Source of the DNA: Rhodanobacter sp. A1T4
GTDB taxonomy: Bacteria; Pseudomonadota; Gammaproteobacteria; Xanthomonadales; Rhodanobacteraceae
DNA length: 64,000 bases
Assembly: GCF_014207185.1 (NCBI RefSeq)
Contig: NZ_JACHCP010000003.1
Coordinates: 434,001-498,000, forward strand
Direction: 5' to 3'
Shown: in pieces, positions 25,738 to 35,453 of the stretch
How positions within the stretch are numbered: the stretch's first letter is position 1
Layout of the letters: every line of letters starts with the position of its first letter
The notes under the pieces: model-generated
The model's database searches: none
What the model saw: only the letters and a program-made list of their open reading frames with translations
Told to the model about the DNA's origin: nothing
Made by a program: the position numbers and the translations under genes

Positions 25738-27557
25738 ATACCGATGCACCACGTCTGAAAATGTGGTTCGAGCAGGAACTGGCCTCGTTACGCAACGAGG
25801 CCGTGGATTTTGGTACCTCGTTTCCAGCTATCGCGAAAACGTTGGAGCTGAGTGCCGGTCGTAGCAATGATCCGCATGTCGAAATGCTGATGCAGTCGTT
25901 TGCCTGGCTGACCGCTCGATTGCGCTACCAGCTGGAAATCGACCAGGCGGTCTTGCCCAATGCATTGCTGGGTTTGCTGTATCCGCATTTGGAAGCGCCG
26001 TTGCCTTCCATGCTGGTCGGCGAGATCGAGGTGCGCCCGGACGGCGCCAATTTTGTCCATGGTGCAACGCTCGAACGCGGCCGTTACGTCTACGCGATTG
26101 CTACCAATGATATCGGTCAGCAAGTACGTTGCCGCTTTCGCACATGCTACGACACGCCGTTGTGGCCATTGAAAGTGACGGATCTGAGCGCGGTAGCCGC
26201 GAATGCATATGCGTTGGATACGGCCGACACGCGCACGCTCTCGATCGTGCGCGTAACGATCACGGGCATGGGCAAAGACCCGATCCACGCGTTGAAAATG
26301 CCGTTCCTGCGCTTTTGCATCAATGCCGAACACAAGCAGGCTTATTCGCTCTATGACGCGCTGTCCACGAATCTGGTGCGGATGGCCGTGCGCATTCCCG
26401 GAAGCGGCGAACTGCGCTATCTCGACGCCGCACAATTGACATGGTGCGGTTTTCGGCAGGATGAGGCGATGCTGGGTATCAATCCGCTCACGCATCCCGG
26501 CTATCGCCTGTTGCAGGAGTATTTTGCCTTTCCGCAGAAATTCATGTTCTTTGAAGTGGCTGGTATGGATCTGACCAGCATCGACAAGAAATTCGAGCTG
26601 CTGTTTCTGCTGGATATACCGCCATCCAGGCATAACACGCTGGATAGCGAACTGCTTCGACTCAATTGCCTTCCGCTGATCAATCTCTATCCGCAGCGCA
26701 TCGAGCCGTTCGTACTCGACCAGCAACATTACGAGTATCGAATTATCGGCGATCAACAGAATCATCGTTTCTGCGAAATCTACAGCCTCGAAGAGCTCGT
26801 CTCGATTCGTCCGGATCGAAGTCCACGTCCGATCGCACCCTATTTTTCGCTGGACGATTTCCAGCAGATGGACAAGCTCGATTATTTCTACGCGCCGCGT
26901 CGCGAGGTCAACCAGACCGGTGCAGTGCATGGCACCGAAATGTATGTGTCATTTCTCGATCCGGAATTCGATGTCATCCAGCCTGCCGAGGAAATGATCG
27001 CTGGTACTGCGCTATGCACGAACCGACGCCTGCCGTCGCAGCTATTGATTGGTGGTCTGCTCTATCTGGAAGGTGCTGGCCCAGTCGCTACGCTCAAGGT
27101 AGCGAGCAAGCCGACACCGAACCAACCACCGCAAATGGTTGGCGACCGACCGTGGGCGTTGGTGTCGCAGCTTTGTCTCAATCATCTCTCACTCGTGGAT
27201 GGTGAGCAGGGCCCGCCGGTGTTGAAGAACATGCTGCGATTGCATGTGGGGCCGGCAAGCCTGACCGGTTACCGACAGATCGACGGTCTGCGCAGTTTGC
27301 AGAGTCGGAGGATTCAGAAACGCATGCCGCGTCGAGAAGCGTGGCGTGGTTTTGTCGAGTGTCTGCAAGTGCGCTTGCAGGTAGACCAGGGGCATTTCGA
27401 GAGCGGTAGCGCGGTGCTGTTCGGCAGCGTGCTGCATCGTTTCCTGGCTTTGTATGCGGAAGTCAACACCGTCGTTGAACTGATTCTCGAATCGTCCGAT
27501 CGCAGAGGAGAACTGAAATCATGGGAACCGCTGACTGGCGCACAGGTGAACCTCTAG
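25734..27557 (+). CDS. tssF: T6SS baseplate protein TssF
   Basis: A 607-aa TssF/VasA. The start at 25734 overlaps the tssE stop as ATGA and gives the typical opening KMWFEQELASLRNEAVDFG, then PHVEMLMQSFAWLTARLRYQ and LPNALLGLLYPHLEAPLPSM, all strong family blocks. Further family features are the FPQKFMFFEVAG segment mid-protein and RCTNRRLPSQL-like AGTALCTNRRLPSQLLIG. Upstream in-frame codons belong to a shadow of tssE. TssF forms the baseplate wedge with TssE, TssG and TssK. Its 3' end overlaps tssG by 37 bp. Confidence 0.95.
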   Translation: MNTDAPRLKMWFEQELASLRNEAVDFGTSFPAIAKTLELSAGRSNDPHVEMLMQSFAWLTARLRYQLEIDQAVLPNALLGLLYPHLEAPLPSMLVGEIEVRPDGANFVHGATLERGRYVYAIATNDIGQQVRCRFRTCYDTPLWPLKVTDLSAVAANAYALDTADTRTLSIVRVTITGMGKDPIHALKMPFLRFCINAEHKQAYSLYDALSTNLVRMAVRIPGSGELRYLDAAQLTWCGFRQDEAMLGINPLTHPGYRLLQEYFAFPQKFMFFEVAGMDLTSIDKKFELLFLLDIPPSRHNTLDSELLRLNCLPLINLYPQRIEPFVLDQQHYEYRIIGDQQNHRFCEIYSLEELVSIRPDRSPRPIAPYFSLDDFQQMDKLDYFYAPRREVNQTGAVHGTEMYVSFLDPEFDVIQPAEEMIAGTALCTNRRLPSQLLIGGLLYLEGAGPVATLKVASKPTPNQPPQMVGDRPWALVSQLCLNHLSLVDGEQGPPVLKNMLRLHVGPASLTGYRQIDGLRSLQSRRIQKRMPRREAWRGFVECLQVRLQVDQGHFESGSAVLFGSVLHRFLALYAEVNTVVELILESSDRRGELKSWEPLTGAQVNL

Positions 27558-28654
27558 CCAGTCGTTTGCAGAAACGGCCGGCGAGTTTCGATTTCTTCCA
27601 ATGGGTGCGCATGGCATCGTGGCCGAATCGCGATACCTCAACACCCGATGTGGCGGAGCGGGGTGCACGTCAGGTCGGGGGACAACTGCGTTTTCGTGGG
27701 GAAATGTCGTCGGCGTTTCCCGGCTGCGAAATTTCAGCGGGTCGTCTGCGTACGGTCGTGCGCGGGAAAGCAAAGTCGCGCCGGGTCGAATTGTTCGTCT
27801 CCAACTTCGTATTGTCCGGCGTGCTTGGGCCATTGCCCGATAGCTTCGCGGAATGGGTGCGACAGCGGATGTCCGAGCGCGACCCGGCGATGGCGGAGTT
27901 TCTGGATATTTTCAATCACCGCATCAGTACGCTGCGTTATGAGCTGAAAGCGGCAAGTGTCCCCGCATTCGATGCGCTGCGTCCGGAATACACTCGTTAC
28001 GCCGAAGCCGTCGGTGCGTTGATGGGTCTGGTGGCATTTGAAGGCGAGGGTGCGCGCATACTCGCTCGACGCGTACCCATCCCCAAACGCGCGCTGCTCG
28101 CGCTATGCGGTCTGATCGGCGATGGACGCAAGAGTGCAGCGCAGGCAGTGATCGTGCTCGGTATTTATCTGCGCTCGCCAGTACGGGTTGAAGAGTTGCT
28201 TGGTGCATGGCGCGATATAGAGCCGCGCGATTACACGCTGTTGGGTAAACGCAAGCTGGTGGATACCGCGCCGCTTGGACGGCGGTTGTGGGTCAATCAT
28301 GCCGCGGTAGGCCTCGCGGTCGGGCCCGTTCCGTATGCACGTTTGTGCATGCTGGTTGCCGATTACGCAAAGCTCGAAACCGGTGCGCATGACAACCGAT
28401 TCGGTAACGGTTATGTCGGCTTCGCGGCGATGGTGCATTATCTTTTCGATCGCCATGTCGATGTCGTGGTGACGGTAACCGTCGATGAGCAGGGAATCCC
28501 ACCAGCCATGTTATGGCGGCCGCGGCGCATAGCCGGCTTTGGTAGCAGTCAAGGGTTGCGCCTCGGTCAGACGGCATGGTTGCGCGGGCAGCCTGCGTCG
28601 CCGCGCCAGGTGCGCTTCACCATCCCCATGGATGCCGTGGTGGAGGCCGCATGA
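27521..28654 (+). CDS. tssG: T6SS baseplate protein TssG
   Basis: A 377-aa TssG/VasB. Family blocks: LQKRPASFDFFQWVRMASWP near the start, VELFVSNFVLSGVLGPLPDS, then MAEFLDIFNHRISTLRYEL. It bridges TssF dimers in the wedge. The ATG lies inside the end of tssF with a GAGGAGAA ribosome site, and the stop overlaps vgrG as ATGA, showing continuous translational coupling. Confidence 0.93.
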   Translation: MGTADWRTGEPLASRLQKRPASFDFFQWVRMASWPNRDTSTPDVAERGARQVGGQLRFRGEMSSAFPGCEISAGRLRTVVRGKAKSRRVELFVSNFVLSGVLGPLPDSFAEWVRQRMSERDPAMAEFLDIFNHRISTLRYELKAASVPAFDALRPEYTRYAEAVGALMGLVAFEGEGARILARRVPIPKRALLALCGLIGDGRKSAAQAVIVLGIYLRSPVRVEELLGAWRDIEPRDYTLLGKRKLVDTAPLGRRLWVNHAAVGLAVGPVPYARLCMLVADYAKLETGAHDNRFGNGYVGFAAMVHYLFDRHVDVVVTVTVDEQGIPPAMLWRPRRIAGFGSSQGLRLGQTAWLRGQPASPRQVRFTIPMDAVVEAA

Positions 28655-31236
28655 ACGCCCTGGCTGCCGATACTGCCGGGCGCACAGCGATCAAGCCGAT
28701 CGGCAAGATCGGCAGCGCCGATTCGCCTTTGTTGTATCTGCATTGCGGTATCGCCTTGGCGGGTAATCAGTGGTTGGGCGACGAAACATTCCGACTGCTT
28801 TCCTTTGAAGGGCAGGAGACTGCTTCCGAACCATTCGATTACCAATTGCAGTTGCGCGGCAATACATCGCCACGGCACGGTCGTGCGATCAACTTCGACG
28901 CCGTGATCGGACGCCCGGTCACTGTGGGTATCAACTATCCGACTCCAGGCAGCCAACCTGACGCGGCAGCGCGCTTCTTCCAGGCCTTGCAGACTGGCTC
29001 TGCACCGGATATCACTCTATACAACGGTCTGGTGACGTCATTCGCGATGGACGAACCGGGCGTGTATCGGCTCGGCATGAAGCCGGCATTGTGGAAACTG
29101 ACACTGACCAACCGTTACTGCGTGCATGCGCAAATGAACGTGCATGACGTGATCACCAAGCTGATGCGTCTGCATTACATCGATTTTTCGCTGGATGCCG
29201 TTTCGGGCAACGACAATATAGCGATTGCCCGCGTGCAGGACTGGTTGCAGGCGGGTGAGAGCGACTACGAATTTCTGCGCCGCATGATGACCAAGGCGCA
29301 TATCTACTATTACTTCAAGCACACCGGCAATACGCACACGATTGTATTCGCCAATCGCGCGGCGTATCCCAAGGCATTCGGCGATCGACCGTTGCGCTAT
29401 ACACATACGTCGATGGATGAGTCCGGCTTGCAGCAAAACGATGTCGTGTTTCAGTACAGCTACCAACAATCGCTGACGAGTACCGGTGTCAACGGTGTGT
29501 TTGCGCATCAGGAAAGTGCGTCGGAACAGGATCCGGTTGCCACCTATCAAACCTTTGCGTCGCACACGCCTGCCGATGCGGGCGAGCTTCCTTTCAACCA
29601 GTACCGCACTTACCAGTATGGCATGAGTAGTGCGGAAGTGCGCCAGTACATCAAAAGCACGGCATCGTGCATGGCTGCATCCGCGCAGCAGCTATCGGGC
29701 GCCAGTACCTGCACAGGTTTCCGGGTCGGCTATCAATTCAGCCTGAGTGGCGAAGTCGCGTCCGGCGTGCATCCGTCACCGGTTCGTCCTTCGCTGGAAG
29801 GCAAGCAATTCGTGCTGAGCAAGGTGCAACACAAAGCCAGCGCAGAGGGCGGCTATACCAACAACTTCGAGGCAACCGATGCCGGCCGCATACTTACGAT
29901 GTTTTCGGTGCAGGACACGCAACAAGGGGCCATCCTCGCGAAGGTCATCGACGTGGCCGGCCATGGTCCGACCGACTGGCGCTACTACGAACCGAGCAAC
30001 TTCGATCCGGAACTGAGTCGTCTGCGCGATACCGAGGCGGCGCCGCCCAACCTGCTTGCCAAAGGTGTCTACGTCGAGTTTTCCAGCCCTGGCGCCGCCA
30101 GCGGACCGGTGTGGGTGAAACTTGCCTCGCACATGCTCACCGTACCTGAAATCGGTGTCATGGTGCTGGTGACACGTGCGAACGACGAGTCCGAATTGCC
30201 TGAGGTGCAAAGCATTGTGCAAGCCAATGGCACCCTGGTGGTCACGCCATCGGGATGGACAGCCAACACACATGTCGGCAGCAGCTATTCGACAAGTTAC
30301 GGCGACGGGCAAAGCATCCGCTTCGGGCGTACATCGGCTTATGACCTCGATCGCGCCATCGGCATCGTGTCATCCACCTACGAGTCCGGCGAGTATCGCG
30401 ACACCAGCTATTCGCAAGGTGGCAGCTACAGTTATGCCACGTCCGAGAATGCCGCGGATGGCCTGCTCAGCCGCTCCGATTCCTTCGGTTGCACCTACAG
30501 CACGCATGAAGGCAAAGAGGTATGGAGCAAGAGCACGATAGGCGGCAGCAGCAGTTACAACACCGTCAATGGCGATACCTACAGCGAAGACACGGTCTCT
30601 GGCACCAGCACACGTTTTTCCACCCAAAACATCGTGAAGAGCCAGTCGACGACGAATCAGCAAAGCAACGTCAACGCGATTGGCACCAATACCAGCATTG
30701 ACGCAATAGGAACGAGTACCTCGATGTCGACAACGGGCGTGAGCCTGGGCCAATCGACTGTGGGCATGGCCACGCAAGTAGCGATGACCGGTACGCGCCT
30801 GGATGCTTCCGTCACGGGCGCATCCAGCAACACCTCAGTGACAGGGTTGGCGCATGCGATATCCGCTACTGGAACGAGCGATTCGACGTCCGCAACCGGT
30901 AGCAGTACACAGACCAACCTGACCGGGTCCAGCGTCAGCACATCACTGACCGGTAGCGCTGTGCAGACGAATCTTACCGGCAGCAGTGTAGATACCAGCA
31001 TCGTCGGTGACGCGACACGAATGAGCGTCACCGGTAGCAGTACGGGTATCAGCGTGACCGGCACGACGACCGACGTCAGCGTGACGGGCGATGAGACACG
31101 CGTAGGCGTGCATGGGAGTTCCACTACCGTGGACATCACCGGCTCAGGCATGGCCGTAACGATCGCTGGTGCACGTCTTTCCATGGAAATCGTCGGCATG
31201 AGCATTTCGATTCCAGTGATGTACATCTACGTATGA
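28651..31236 (+). CDS. vgrG: T6SS spike protein VgrG with repetitive C-terminal needle
   Basis: An 861-aa VgrG (TssI). The N-terminal two thirds carry the gp27-like hub (FEGQETASEPFDYQLQLRGN; DWLQAGESDYEFLRRMMTKA; IYYYFKHTGNTH) and an OB-like region (GVYVEFSSPGAASGPVWVKL). From about residue 670 to 855 the chain becomes a Gly/Thr/Ser-rich array with a nine-residue period, xG-SS-T-xxx-[VIL]-T, with at least ten clear repeats (for example TGSSTQTNL, TGSSVSTSL, TGSAVQTNL). This should form a three-stranded beta-helical needle. No C-terminal toxin domain is present. ATG at 28651 overlaps the tssG stop. Confidence 0.93.
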   Translation: MNALAADTAGRTAIKPIGKIGSADSPLLYLHCGIALAGNQWLGDETFRLLSFEGQETASEPFDYQLQLRGNTSPRHGRAINFDAVIGRPVTVGINYPTPGSQPDAAARFFQALQTGSAPDITLYNGLVTSFAMDEPGVYRLGMKPALWKLTLTNRYCVHAQMNVHDVITKLMRLHYIDFSLDAVSGNDNIAIARVQDWLQAGESDYEFLRRMMTKAHIYYYFKHTGNTHTIVFANRAAYPKAFGDRPLRYTHTSMDESGLQQNDVVFQYSYQQSLTSTGVNGVFAHQESASEQDPVATYQTFASHTPADAGELPFNQYRTYQYGMSSAEVRQYIKSTASCMAASAQQLSGASTCTGFRVGYQFSLSGEVASGVHPSPVRPSLEGKQFVLSKVQHKASAEGGYTNNFEATDAGRILTMFSVQDTQQGAILAKVIDVAGHGPTDWRYYEPSNFDPELSRLRDTEAAPPNLLAKGVYVEFSSPGAASGPVWVKLASHMLTVPEIGVMVLVTRANDESELPEVQSIVQANGTLVVTPSGWTANTHVGSSYSTSYGDGQSIRFGRTSAYDLDRAIGIVSSTYESGEYRDTSYSQGGSYSYATSENAADGLLSRSDSFGCTYSTHEGKEVWSKSTIGGSSSYNTVNGDTYSEDTVSGTSTRFSTQNIVKSQSTTNQQSNVNAIGTNTSIDAIGTSTSMSTTGVSLGQSTVGMATQVAMTGTRLDASVTGASSNTSVTGLAHAISATGTSDSTSATGSSTQTNLTGSSVSTSLTGSAVQTNLTGSSVDTSIVGDATRMSVTGSSTGISVTGTTTDVSVTGDETRVGVHGSSTTVDITGSGMAVTIAGARLSMEIVGMSISIPVMYIYV

Positions 31237-31243
31237 GGCGTGC

Positions 31244-33832
31244 ATGAAGATCGTCAAACCCATGACATTGGGGCTTATGCACCGGCCGTATCTCTGGCGG
31301 GGGCAGCATCGGCTGCTGGTGGCAACGCTGGGGTTTTTTACATTGGGCGGCCGCGCCGAAAACTTGCTGCGCGATAACTTGCAGTGGCGCAAGGTGATGG
31401 CTGCGCTGCCTGCGGGAAGGCCACTCGACGAGCTCATGCCCAAGGTGCGTGGCGAAGTACTGCTGGCCGGGAGTGCGTATGCGTCGCAGGGCCTGGCAAC
31501 CACCGAACAAATGGTGCGGATGCAACTGGGCACGCTCGACAAGCGTGTGAGAGTTATTGGCGATCGGCAATGGCTGTACGGCCTGCTGCCGTTGTATCAA
31601 GTCACCGCGCCAGTGCCGTTTACGCAAATGCCGCTGACTTGGGACCGTGCCTTTGGGGGCGTACGTCATCCCGGTAATCCGCAAGGCTGCGGTTATGCAC
31701 CTAATCCGTTCGCTGCATTTCTGGGGCGCAATCAGGGGCGCATGCCGAATCTGGAAGACCCGCATCAACCGGTGCGTCGACATGGCCATCGTTACCAGCC
31801 GGCCGGTTTTGGCGCACTCGACGTCGGCTGGTGGCCGCGACGTCAATGGATAGGCACCTATGGCCGGCATTGGCAGGCCAAGGCGTTTCCAGGTCTAGCC
31901 GACGATACCGATCCGGAGTTTTTCAACGCGGCACCGCAAGACCAGCGCATCGACGGGTGTTTTCAAGGTGGCGAAGCGTATCGTCTCGAAGGCATGCACC
32001 CGACACTGCCGCTGATCGAGGGTTGGTTGCCCGAGTTGCGGCCGCGCGCGTTCGTCCATCGCAAGAGCACAGCCGCCGATGCGGTGGAGGAGGTTGCGCT
32101 TGCCTTCGATACGGTCTGGTTCTTTCCCGATGCCGAACTCGGTCTAGTGATTCACCGTGGCGAAGTGCCAGTCGAAGATAGTCTGGCGCTGGATATCGAA
32201 GCCCTGATGGCCGCCTACGAGCATGCCGCCGATACGCCACGCACACTCGTGCACTACGGTGAGGTGCTTGCGCTGCGCCTGAATCGGGACACGGCGGGGC
32301 GCCATGTGTTCAACGAAGCACAACTGACACCGGAACCGGACGCTGCCGTGCGTGCTGCACGCAGCCTCGAAGATCAGCAGGAGCATGCACAACGTCATGC
32401 CGCACGCGTTGCACGAGATACTGCGCTGGCGGCCGAGTTTGAATCCGCCAGCGGCATGCCCGCACCGATGCCACCGGTATCGTCTGCACCGACACTTCCG
32501 ATTCCATCGGCTGCTGCTTTGCAACGTGGTGACTTCGATCTCGGTCCGTTACTCGATAGCGCCGATCAGCTGATCGCACAGACGCGCGATCGCGCGCAAG
32601 CCAGTCAACAAGAAGCCGCCGGGCAGCTCGCTCAATTGCCCACTGCGACAGCGAATGCCGCGACATCTGTCGAGCAGGCGCTTGCGCGCGCAAGTGGTAT
32701 CAGCGAATCGCTGAGTACCCTGGCTGAATTTGCCACGCTGCTTTCCTTGCCAGCGTTATCGATCGAGCCTTTACAAGATCTTCAGCGCCGCGCGCGACTG
32801 GCGGCGCCTAATCCTACTGCGCCGATTACGCCGCTTTCCACCGAAGCGGCGGTGGCGATCGGTCAATGGGTACTGTTGCGTGTACGCGAAGGCGCGTCGT
32901 TACATGGCTGCGATCTGGCTGGTGCCAATCTGCGCGGCGCGATGTTATCGGGTGCCGACATGCGCGGCGCGCTGCTTGAAGCCTCAGACCTCAGCGGTGC
33001 GCAACTCGACGGTGCCGATCTGAGTGAGGCGGCTCTGACCGGTGCGAATATGGATCAGGCCAATTGCACCTCTGCGCGATTCGATGGCGCCAATCTCGCG
33101 CAGACTCACGCGCGGCAAGCCGTCTTTCGTGGTGCCAGTTTCTGCGGCACCCAGGCGCCCGAGTCCGACTGGTCCAACGCGGATCTGACGGGCGCACGTT
33201 TCGAGCAATGGCTGGCTCCCAATATTGTGCTGCACGACGCGACCATGGCACACACCACCCTCAACGATTGCGTGCTGTTGCATGCCAAGGCCGATGGCAG
33301 CGACTGGTCTCACACGGTATGGCGGAGTACGGTCGCCCTGGGTTCCTCGTTCCATGACAGCGAATGGAACGAGGCGAGCCTGAGCCGTTGTGTCTTGATG
33401 GAATGCCGTCTTACAGATAGCCGCTGGTACAGCGCAGAGCTGAGCAGGGTGCAAGCAGGCGGCGGCGCTGACTGGAGCCGGGCGGACCTGCGCCGCATGA
33501 CAGCCAGTCATAGCAGCTGGCGCGATGCCACGCTCACCGATGCCAGCCTTGCCGATGGCGAATTCCGCGAATGCGATTTCAGTGGAACGCGACTGGACAA
33601 GGCGATTCTCGAACGCACGTTGTTCTATCGCTCGTTATTCATGGGCGGTGTATTGACGGCCTGCCACGCCGAAGCCGCCGACTTCTTTCAGGCCATATGT
33701 CGTCGTGCTGATTTTCGCGATGCCGATCTGCAAGGTGCAAATTTTGTTCAGGCGGAATGCACGGAAGCCCGTTTCGATCATGCGCGTCTGGAGAATATCC
33801 GTATCGAGCCCGGACGGAGGCTGCGCGAATGA
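31244..33832 (+). CDS. DUF2169 protein with pentapeptide-repeat C-terminus
   Basis: An 862-aa protein. The first 310 residues are DUF2169: KIVKPMTLGLMHRPYLWRGQ, then LTWDRAFGGVRHPGNPQGCG and EGWLPELRPRAFVHRK. DUF2169 proteins accompany VgrG and PAAR-like proteins and act as adaptors or chaperones for effector loading. After an Ala/Gln-rich helical spacer (about 370-530), residues from about 548 to the end are pentapeptide repeats, A(N/D)LxG, such as GANLRGAMLSGADMRGALL, giving a right-handed quadrilateral beta helix. It overlaps the next gene as ATGA. Fusion of the two domains is less usual than separate genes. Confidence 0.88.
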   Translation: MKIVKPMTLGLMHRPYLWRGQHRLLVATLGFFTLGGRAENLLRDNLQWRKVMAALPAGRPLDELMPKVRGEVLLAGSAYASQGLATTEQMVRMQLGTLDKRVRVIGDRQWLYGLLPLYQVTAPVPFTQMPLTWDRAFGGVRHPGNPQGCGYAPNPFAAFLGRNQGRMPNLEDPHQPVRRHGHRYQPAGFGALDVGWWPRRQWIGTYGRHWQAKAFPGLADDTDPEFFNAAPQDQRIDGCFQGGEAYRLEGMHPTLPLIEGWLPELRPRAFVHRKSTAADAVEEVALAFDTVWFFPDAELGLVIHRGEVPVEDSLALDIEALMAAYEHAADTPRTLVHYGEVLALRLNRDTAGRHVFNEAQLTPEPDAAVRAARSLEDQQEHAQRHAARVARDTALAAEFESASGMPAPMPPVSSAPTLPIPSAAALQRGDFDLGPLLDSADQLIAQTRDRAQASQQEAAGQLAQLPTATANAATSVEQALARASGISESLSTLAEFATLLSLPALSIEPLQDLQRRARLAAPNPTAPITPLSTEAAVAIGQWVLLRVREGASLHGCDLAGANLRGAMLSGADMRGALLEASDLSGAQLDGADLSEAALTGANMDQANCTSARFDGANLAQTHARQAVFRGASFCGTQAPESDWSNADLTGARFEQWLAPNIVLHDATMAHTTLNDCVLLHAKADGSDWSHTVWRSTVALGSSFHDSEWNEASLSRCVLMECRLTDSRWYSAELSRVQAGGGADWSRADLRRMTASHSSWRDATLTDASLADGEFRECDFSGTRLDKAILERTLFYRSLFMGGVLTACHAEAADFFQAICRRADFRDADLQGANFVQAECTEARFDHARLENIRIEPGRRLRE

Positions 33833-34896
33833 TCCAGTGGAGCGATATCGACTATCTGCAACGACTCGGTCGGCCCGTTCACGACGTGGACTTGGGGGCG
33901 CTCGACGGTCGCGGACGCGTCATCGACCATCTCGTTGCCAGTCATGTGACGTGGCGGACAGCTGCTTTATGCGGGAGTCGCCTCAGTGGACTCACGTTCG
34001 TTGACTGCGATCTGCGCGGCGCCGATCTGCGCGATACGGTACTCGACACATGCAGCTTCACACGCTGCGATCTTGGCGACACGCGCTGGGAGAATGCACG
34101 CGGCAACCAGCTGACATTCACCGATTGCACGCTGACGAATAGCCAATGGCAAACAAGCGACTTGGCTATGAGTGCGTTCATCAAGTGCGACTTGCGACTG
34201 GCGTCTTTTGCAAAAGCCTCATGGCAACGAACCGTCGCGACCCAATGCACATGGGATGGTGTTTCACTGGAACAAGCGCAAATCGGCCAGTGCGTCCTGG
34301 TCGACATGGATTTTCGTCGGGTCGATATTGTCGGATTGGTCGCTCAGGCGACCGTCCTGCGCAGTGCGTGCTTCGACGGTATGGACTTGCACACATTGAG
34401 TCTCCCACGTTGCATGCTGGATGAAGCTAGCTTTGTCGAGGCTGATTTGCGTGGTGTCGATTTACACGAAGCCAATTGCCGCAAGGCACGGTTCGTGCGC
34501 TGCAACCTGCAGGGGACCAATCTTTCGCGTGCCTTGATGCTTGAGGCCGTGCTTGAAGATGTCGACGCACGCGGAATGATCTGTGCGGGCACAATTTTCC
34601 AGAACGCATCGTTGCAGCGCGTTTGCCTGGTTGATGCCCATGCAGGAAGCAGTGTGTGGGATCACTGCCAATTGCAGGATGTGGAGTTCGTGCGTGCTGA
34701 CTTGAGCTACACACGTTTCGATCATGCAAGCGGTTCCGACATCAATTTTCGGCATGCGAACCTCGCGTATGGCAGCCAGCACAACACGCAGTTCGCGCAA
34801 GTAGATATGCGTCACGCAAAACGTACCCGTTTACGCAAAACCTCATCCGCACGGCTGATTGCCGAAGCGCGATCACTTTCCCTGGAGACACGCTAA
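33829..34896 (+). CDS. Pentapeptide-repeat protein (T6SS-associated)
   Basis: A 355-aa protein built mostly of pentapeptide repeats: CDLRGADLRDTVLDTCSFTR, then further A/C-[DN]-[LF]-x-x units to the end (VDMRHAKRTRLRKTSSARL). Such beta-helical proteins accompany DUF2169/DUF3540/DUF4150 in many type VI clusters and probably form part of the spike-loading complex; a structural mimic role is also possible. The first 40 residues are not repetitive. ATG 33829 overlaps the preceding stop, and its own stop overlaps the DUF3540 start (TAATG). Confidence 0.85.
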   Translation: MIQWSDIDYLQRLGRPVHDVDLGALDGRGRVIDHLVASHVTWRTAALCGSRLSGLTFVDCDLRGADLRDTVLDTCSFTRCDLGDTRWENARGNQLTFTDCTLTNSQWQTSDLAMSAFIKCDLRLASFAKASWQRTVATQCTWDGVSLEQAQIGQCVLVDMDFRRVDIVGLVAQATVLRSACFDGMDLHTLSLPRCMLDEASFVEADLRGVDLHEANCRKARFVRCNLQGTNLSRALMLEAVLEDVDARGMICAGTIFQNASLQRVCLVDAHAGSSVWDHCQLQDVEFVRADLSYTRFDHASGSDINFRHANLAYGSQHNTQFAQVDMRHAKRTRLRKTSSARLIAEARSLSLETR

Positions 34897-35450
34897 TGTT
34901 TGCCGCCAACCGCCGGAGTTTCTCGCGTACACGCAGTACACCTCAATTATCTGAAGCTGTTATCCACGAAGCTGTGGATAACGAGATGTGGCGACTACAA
35001 GACGGCCGTTGCGCAAGACAGGCCACATCGTGCCTTATCACGCCACAGGCAGGCGATCGCGTGTTGCTGGTATGCATGGCCGATGACAGCCATTACGTAT
35101 TGCATGTGCTTTCGCGACAGGATAAACGCAGCGCAACCCTGGCCGTTCCGGGTACGGAGCGATTGTCGATCCAGCAGGGAAGTATCGATGTGTCAGCGAC
35201 CCAAACGATCGCGATGCGTGCTGGCGGTGAGGTAGCGATCACTGCCTTGCATGGCCCGCTTTCGCTGGGGGCGCCCAATATTTTCACCAGTGCGACGGAG
35301 TCGCTGGTTCACACCGCACGTAGCTATGTAGGACAGGTCGAGCAGCTGCTGTTCAAGGCAAGCCAGCTACTGCGCTTGCATGGTGAGCAGGTGATCGTGA
35401 CGGCGCGACAAGACGCCAAGATTGATGCCGAACGCATCAGTCTGGGATGA
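34896..35450 (+). CDS. DUF3540 protein (T6SS-associated)
   Basis: A 184-aa DUF3540 protein. A beta-rich core (CLITPQAGDRVLLVCMADDS, YVLHVLSRQD, LAVPGTERLSI) is followed by MRAGGEVAITA and a C-terminal helix with VEQLLFKASQLLRLHGEQVI. DUF3540 genes are found only next to DUF2169/DUF4150/VgrG genes and are thought to serve spike assembly; the exact role is unknown. ATG 34896 overlaps the preceding stop codon by one base. Confidence 0.83.
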   Translation: MFAANRRSFSRTRSTPQLSEAVIHEAVDNEMWRLQDGRCARQATSCLITPQAGDRVLLVCMADDSHYVLHVLSRQDKRSATLAVPGTERLSIQQGSIDVSATQTIAMRAGGEVAITALHGPLSLGAPNIFTSATESLVHTARSYVGQVEQLLFKASQLLRLHGEQVIVTARQDAKIDAERISLG

Positions 35451-35453
35451 GCG

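Noticed and set aside
25788..26930. 380-codon frame antisense to tssF
   Set aside because: No motifs, no ribosome site, fully inside a clear tssF gene.
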